Below are positions 15,050 through 17,933 of a stretch of 17,933 nt of DNA, piece by piece (positions within the stretch are counted from its first letter, which is position 1; the number at the start of each line of letters is the position of its first letter). This DNA is from Thermoplasmatales archaeon. Lineage in GTDB: Archaea; Thermoplasmatota; Thermoplasmata; Thermoplasmatales; GCA-001856825. A program made the translations under genes and the position numbers. The DNA lies in contig JACWAC010000006.1 in the NCBI GenBank assembly GCA_014874235.1, positions 1 through 17,933 on the forward strand. The letters are read 5' to 3'. The notes under the pieces are model-generated. The model searched no databases. It was not told where the DNA came from and saw nothing but the letters and a program-made list of their open reading frames with translations.

Positions 15050-16944
15050 CTAATCACTTCATTTATCTTCTGACTCAACAGTCTTGATATCTCATTTCCA
15101 TCAAACTGTCCCCTGACCTCCTTCATCACTCTTCCCATCAGAAGCTTGAACGAACCTTCCCTTCTTTCTCGTATCAACTGTTCATTTTCCTTGACCACGC
15201 TATCAATTATCTTGACGAGCGTGTCGATATTCTCACTCTTTATCCTGAAGTCTGGTCCAATCTCTTTGGTTTCAGAATGGTCCTGTAGAGCCAGGCTAAA
15301 ATTCAACGAGCTCTTGTTTAAGAGTATAATCTTCCTGTTTTCCGAGAGTTCGAACTCTCCTTCCTGGTACAACGACTCGAGAGATTCTGAAGGAATATTG
15401 CCCTTGAAAAATCTTTCAGCCAAGATCCTCGCCTTTTCAACATCTGGAGATTCCGTGGAATAGACAACGGAAAGGAATTTGGCACATATCTTCGGGTTAC
15501 CGTAATCGTGAACGAACGACTCCAGCACATCATCGTATTCTTTCCAAAGAGAATTGAAAGCCTCCTGCCTGGGTATGCCTAGGGACTCAAGATGTTTAAC
15601 TCGGTGTTCGACAGAGGGAGGCACTCTCCCCTCAACTTCTTTCACATACGTTGAATCGAGGGGAATGAGCGGTATGTCAGTCTCCGGATACATTCGGGAA
15701 CTTCCTGGAAGCGGTCTCAGGTATTTTGTGCCGGTCTCCAAAGCCCCTCTTGTTTCGGCGGGAACTCCCTTAAGTGCCTCTTGAATTCTGTTTTGAATTA
15801 TCTCTATGCACATCTCAATCCTAGACGATTCGAGGACTACCAAACCAAATGCATCATCGTCTTTTGATCGAAGTCTTCTCGATATCTCCTGTTTTTCCTT
15901 TTCTTCAATTCCATAGTTTGGCAGTTCATCGGAATGGATGAATCCTCCTATTCCAACAGCTTTCAGTCTTTCTGCAATCTCTCTTCCCAGACGATACTTG
16001 CCGCTGTTCAGGACTCCAGAAAGACCTGGAAGACTGAACCCATACACTCTCCTTCCTGTCTTGATCCCTTTTGTAAAAAGCTCCGACGTTTTGAAGAAAG
16101 CCGAATTGGTCAGATCTTCGAGCAAGAGTTCTGTTGACACTTTCCTGCCCTTTAGAACGTCCACTATTTCTACGAGCGATTCCTGTCTTTCAATCTCCTT
16201 TGAAAGCACTCTTTCGATCTGTGAAAGTGATTGAACTCCTTTGATCTCAACCCTGTTACCACCTCTGATGGAGACGTTGAGGTCCTGTCGAATGCTACTC
16301 GCCTCTCTTCGAATCATTCCACTCTGTTTCACAGCGAGACCGATGCGTTCTGCCACTTCCCTCGCTTCCTTGGGGGAACGAATATCTGGATCAGTGGCTA
16401 TTTCTATTAATGGAATTCCAAGCCTATCCAAGGAATAAACGATTTTCTTTTCATCTTCCATTATCTTCTTACAGGCCTCCTCTTCCAGTGTTATCGACGT
16501 TATCCCAATGTTCTTGGAGTTCTCCTTGAAGATACCGTGCAGACCAACAATCCCAGTTCTCTGAAACCCTGAAGTGTTTGATCCGTCAATGACGATCTTC
16601 CTCATGAAATGCACGTTGTCAACGATTCTGCAACCTAAAATCAGGGAGACAATTATTGCTGTCTCTAACGTTTCCTTTCCTGGTAAATGCGGTGGTTCCT
16701 CGTCCATTTCCACCAAACAGGAATTTTCGGTCTTGACATACTCGAAGTCCTTCCCTTTCAACGACTCCTGCAAAGCTGCGATATCTTTCTCTGACTTCTC
16801 TCCTGAGACAACTGTGAGTTTCCTTCGAAATGTCCCTAGTTCAGATGAACTCTCTTCTCCAATGCACTCACAGAACAGCTTCCTTCCCTTGACCTGAAAG
16901 TGAATTTCCAGTCCTATTTTTACGTCATTCTGTTCTTCTTTCAG
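15040..16944 (-). CDS. gatE: Glutamyl-tRNA(Gln) amidotransferase subunit E, with no standard start codon
   Basis: GatE, the tRNA-binding kinase-transamidase subunit of the archaeal GatDE complex that converts Glu-tRNA(Gln) to Gln-tRNA(Gln). Reading the open frame upstream of TTG 16773 adds about 57 codons containing VKIGLEIHFQVKGRKLFCEC, the conserved N-terminus of the GatB/GatE cradle, so the true gene reaches at least 16923. Further features are EEPPHLPGKETLETA, VIDGSNTSGFQRTG and the YqeY-like tail ending VISRK. From 16968 to 16774 the frame has no ATG, GTG or TTG. I place the start tentatively at CTG 16944, which follows AGGGGGGAG (16949-16957) and gives 634 residues, a normal length. The alternative is that one base is missing after an out-of-frame ATG at 16928 that overlaps the gatD stop. 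Confidence 0.85.
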   Translation of the reverse strand: MKEEQNDVKIGLEIHFQVKGRKLFCECIGEESSSELGTFRRKLTVVSGEKSEKDIAALQESLKGKDFEYVKTENSCLVEMDEEPPHLPGKETLETAIIVSLILGCRIVDNVHFMRKIVIDGSNTSGFQRTGIVGLHGIFKENSKNIGITSITLEEEACKKIMEDEKKIVYSLDRLGIPLIEIATDPDIRSPKEAREVAERIGLAVKQSGMIRREASSIRQDLNVSIRGGNRVEIKGVQSLSQIERVLSKEIERQESLVEIVDVLKGRKVSTELLLEDLTNSAFFKTSELFTKGIKTGRRVYGFSLPGLSGVLNSGKYRLGREIAERLKAVGIGGFIHSDELPNYGIEEKEKQEISRRLRSKDDDAFGLVVLESSRIEMCIEIIQNRIQEALKGVPAETRGALETGTKYLRPLPGSSRMYPETDIPLIPLDSTYVKEVEGRVPPSVEHRVKHLESLGIPRQEAFNSLWKEYDDVLESFVHDYGNPKICAKFLSVVYSTESPDVEKARILAERFFKGNIPSESLESLYQEGEFELSENRKIILLNKSSLNFSLALQDHSETKEIGPDFRIKSENIDTLVKIIDSVVKENEQLIRERREGSFKLLMGRVMKEVRGQFDGNEISRLLSQKINEVISRK

Positions 16945-17933
16945 AAATCTCCCCCCTGAGATTTTTTGTTAGTAGTTGTCGGGCGGTGTTGGTATCAAAG
17001 TTACCGAGCAGAAATGACAACTTTGTGTATGCCACTTCTGGGAGCATGTCTTCAAGCGGAATTACTCCAGCCCCTAACATGTTCCTTCCTGTGGTATAAA
17101 CGTCCAGGTCGACGCTGCCGTACAGACACTGGGTGGTGACTCCTATTATTTTACCTTGAGAAGTGTAATCCTTGATCTTGGAGACGAATCTGTTTGTAAT
17201 GTGCCCCAGTCCCGTACCTGCAACAATCAGTCCGTCATTTGTATCAGCAAATTTGCTGAATAGCTCCTCGCTCAGTCCCGGGTAAAAGTAGAGCAACCCA
17301 ACCTTTTCGCTTATCTTGTCGTAGAGCTTCATCGGCTTGTCGTTCACTCTCTCAGGCTTCTTCCATCTTATTTCAAGATTCTTGTCAATACTCCCGATGG
17401 GCTCGGAATTTATGCTCTTGAATGCGTCTCTTCTTGATGAATGCATCTTTCTCAACCGTACTCCGGAATGAATGTCCAGAACATCATCACTGGTGGACGA
17501 ATGCATTACGACACAGACCTCTCCAATGTCTGATTGTGCGACCTTTACAGCACCGGAAAGATTGAAGAATGCATCGGAAGAAGGTCTATCCGGGGATCTC
17601 TGGGAGGCAGTAAGCACAATGGGTGCTTTTGGATTTTCAATCATGAATGAGAGTGCTGACGAGGTGAAAGATAGCACATCAGTGCCATGTGTCACCACGA
17701 CTCCCTCCCCCTGACCAATCTTTTCATAGATCTTTTTCGCTATTTTGGTCCAGTCTTTCTTCTGCATATCTTCGGAGAGCATGTTTAGAATTATTTCTGC
17801 ATCTATTGTCGCAATCTTCGCAAGATCTGGTTGAGCGTAAAGCATTTCCTGGACATTAGTAGCGGGTTTAACGGCGCCCGTTTCATAATACACATAGCTA
17901 GCAATGGTCCCTCCGGTTCCCAGGAGAAAGACC
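16925..17933 (-). CDS. gatD: Glutamyl-tRNA(Gln) amidotransferase subunit D, N-terminus beyond window
   Basis: The asparaginase-like glutaminase subunit that frees ammonia from glutamine (or asparagine) and passes it to GatE. The first visible residues are VFLLGTGGTIAS, the asparaginase motif with the nucleophile threonine, so the frame continues past the window edge; about 80-100 N-terminal residues are missing by comparison with usual lengths. The second catalytic block THGTDVLSFTSSAL is present (around 17660-17695). So are SQRSPDRPSSDAF, AGTGLGHI and TTQCLYGSVDLDVYTTGR, which mark the two asparaginase domains. It ends at TGA 16925-16927, which overlaps an ATG (ATGA) just ahead of gatE, the usual sign of gatD-gatE coupling. 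Its promoter lies outside the window. Confidence 0.93.
   Translation of the reverse strand, partial: VFLLGTGGTIASYVYYETGAVKPATNVQEMLYAQPDLAKIATIDAEIILNMLSEDMQKKDWTKIAKKIYEKIGQGEGVVVTHGTDVLSFTSSALSFMIENPKAPIVLTASQRSPDRPSSDAFFNLSGAVKVAQSDIGEVCVVMHSSTSDDVLDIHSGVRLRKMHSSRRDAFKSINSEPIGSIDKNLEIRWKKPERVNDKPMKLYDKISEKVGLLYFYPGLSEELFSKFADTNDGLIVAGTGLGHITNRFVSKIKDYTSQGKIIGVTTQCLYGSVDLDVYTTGRNMLGAGVIPLEDMLPEVAYTKLSFLLGNFDTNTARQLLTKNLRGEISERRTE

Noticed and set aside
1..17933. CRISPR arrays, insertion sequences, tRNA or rRNA genes
   Set aside because: I saw no regularly spaced repeats, transposase motifs, terminal inverted repeats around a gene, or cloverleaf and T-loop signatures on either strand. Short structured RNAs could still have been missed by eye.

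Overview
This window looks like chromosomal housekeeping DNA from a euryarchaeote, most likely of the Thermoplasmata (Thermoplasmatota). That placement is inference from gene content. Archaeal markers are GatD/GatE, a stand-alone GMP synthetase ATP-pyrophosphatase subunit, Hel308, a PIN-ATPase-KH protein (PINA), a stand-alone archaeal Elp3, a tandem winged-helix regulator of the COG3398 kind, and a two-subunit 2-oxoacid:ferredoxin oxidoreductase. Several genes have an archaeal TATA box centred about 26 bases before the start codon, which indicates leaderless transcripts. Starts are often GTG or TTG, and AGG/AGA arginine codons are common.

Layout. Bases 94-518 (+) hold a broken C-terminal remnant of a terpene-cyclase-like protein. 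Elp3 follows (576-2120, +), then a small membrane protein and a tandem winged-helix regulator (2165-2930, +). The regulator meets, end to end, a secreted and probably glycosylated surface protein on the minus strand (2931-3788). A minus-strand operon at 7122-3842 runs: stand-alone RAM/Lrp ligand-binding domain, three-helix membrane protein, GuaAb, PINA. From the divergent intergenic region (7123-7317, with a perfect 10-bp inverted repeat) a plus-strand operon starts: korA (gamma-alpha fusion), korB and nfo (endonuclease IV), all overlapping. The rest is minus strand: an unrecognised 163-residue protein, then serS and hel308 in tight tandem, and upstream of these gatD (cut by the window edge) overlapping gatE.

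How the genes fit together. Translation fidelity is served by Elp3 (tRNA wobble uridine), SerRS and GatDE (Gln-tRNA). DNA repair and recombination is served by endonuclease IV, Hel308 and PINA; PINA and Hel308 relatives are reported partners in Sulfolobus. Central metabolism is served by KorAB and GuaAb. I see no mobile element, CRISPR array, tRNA or rRNA, and no clear novel multi-gene system. The oddest item is gatE: its conserved N-terminus lies in an open frame with no ATG, GTG or TTG start, next to an out-of-frame ATG that a single extra base would restore.
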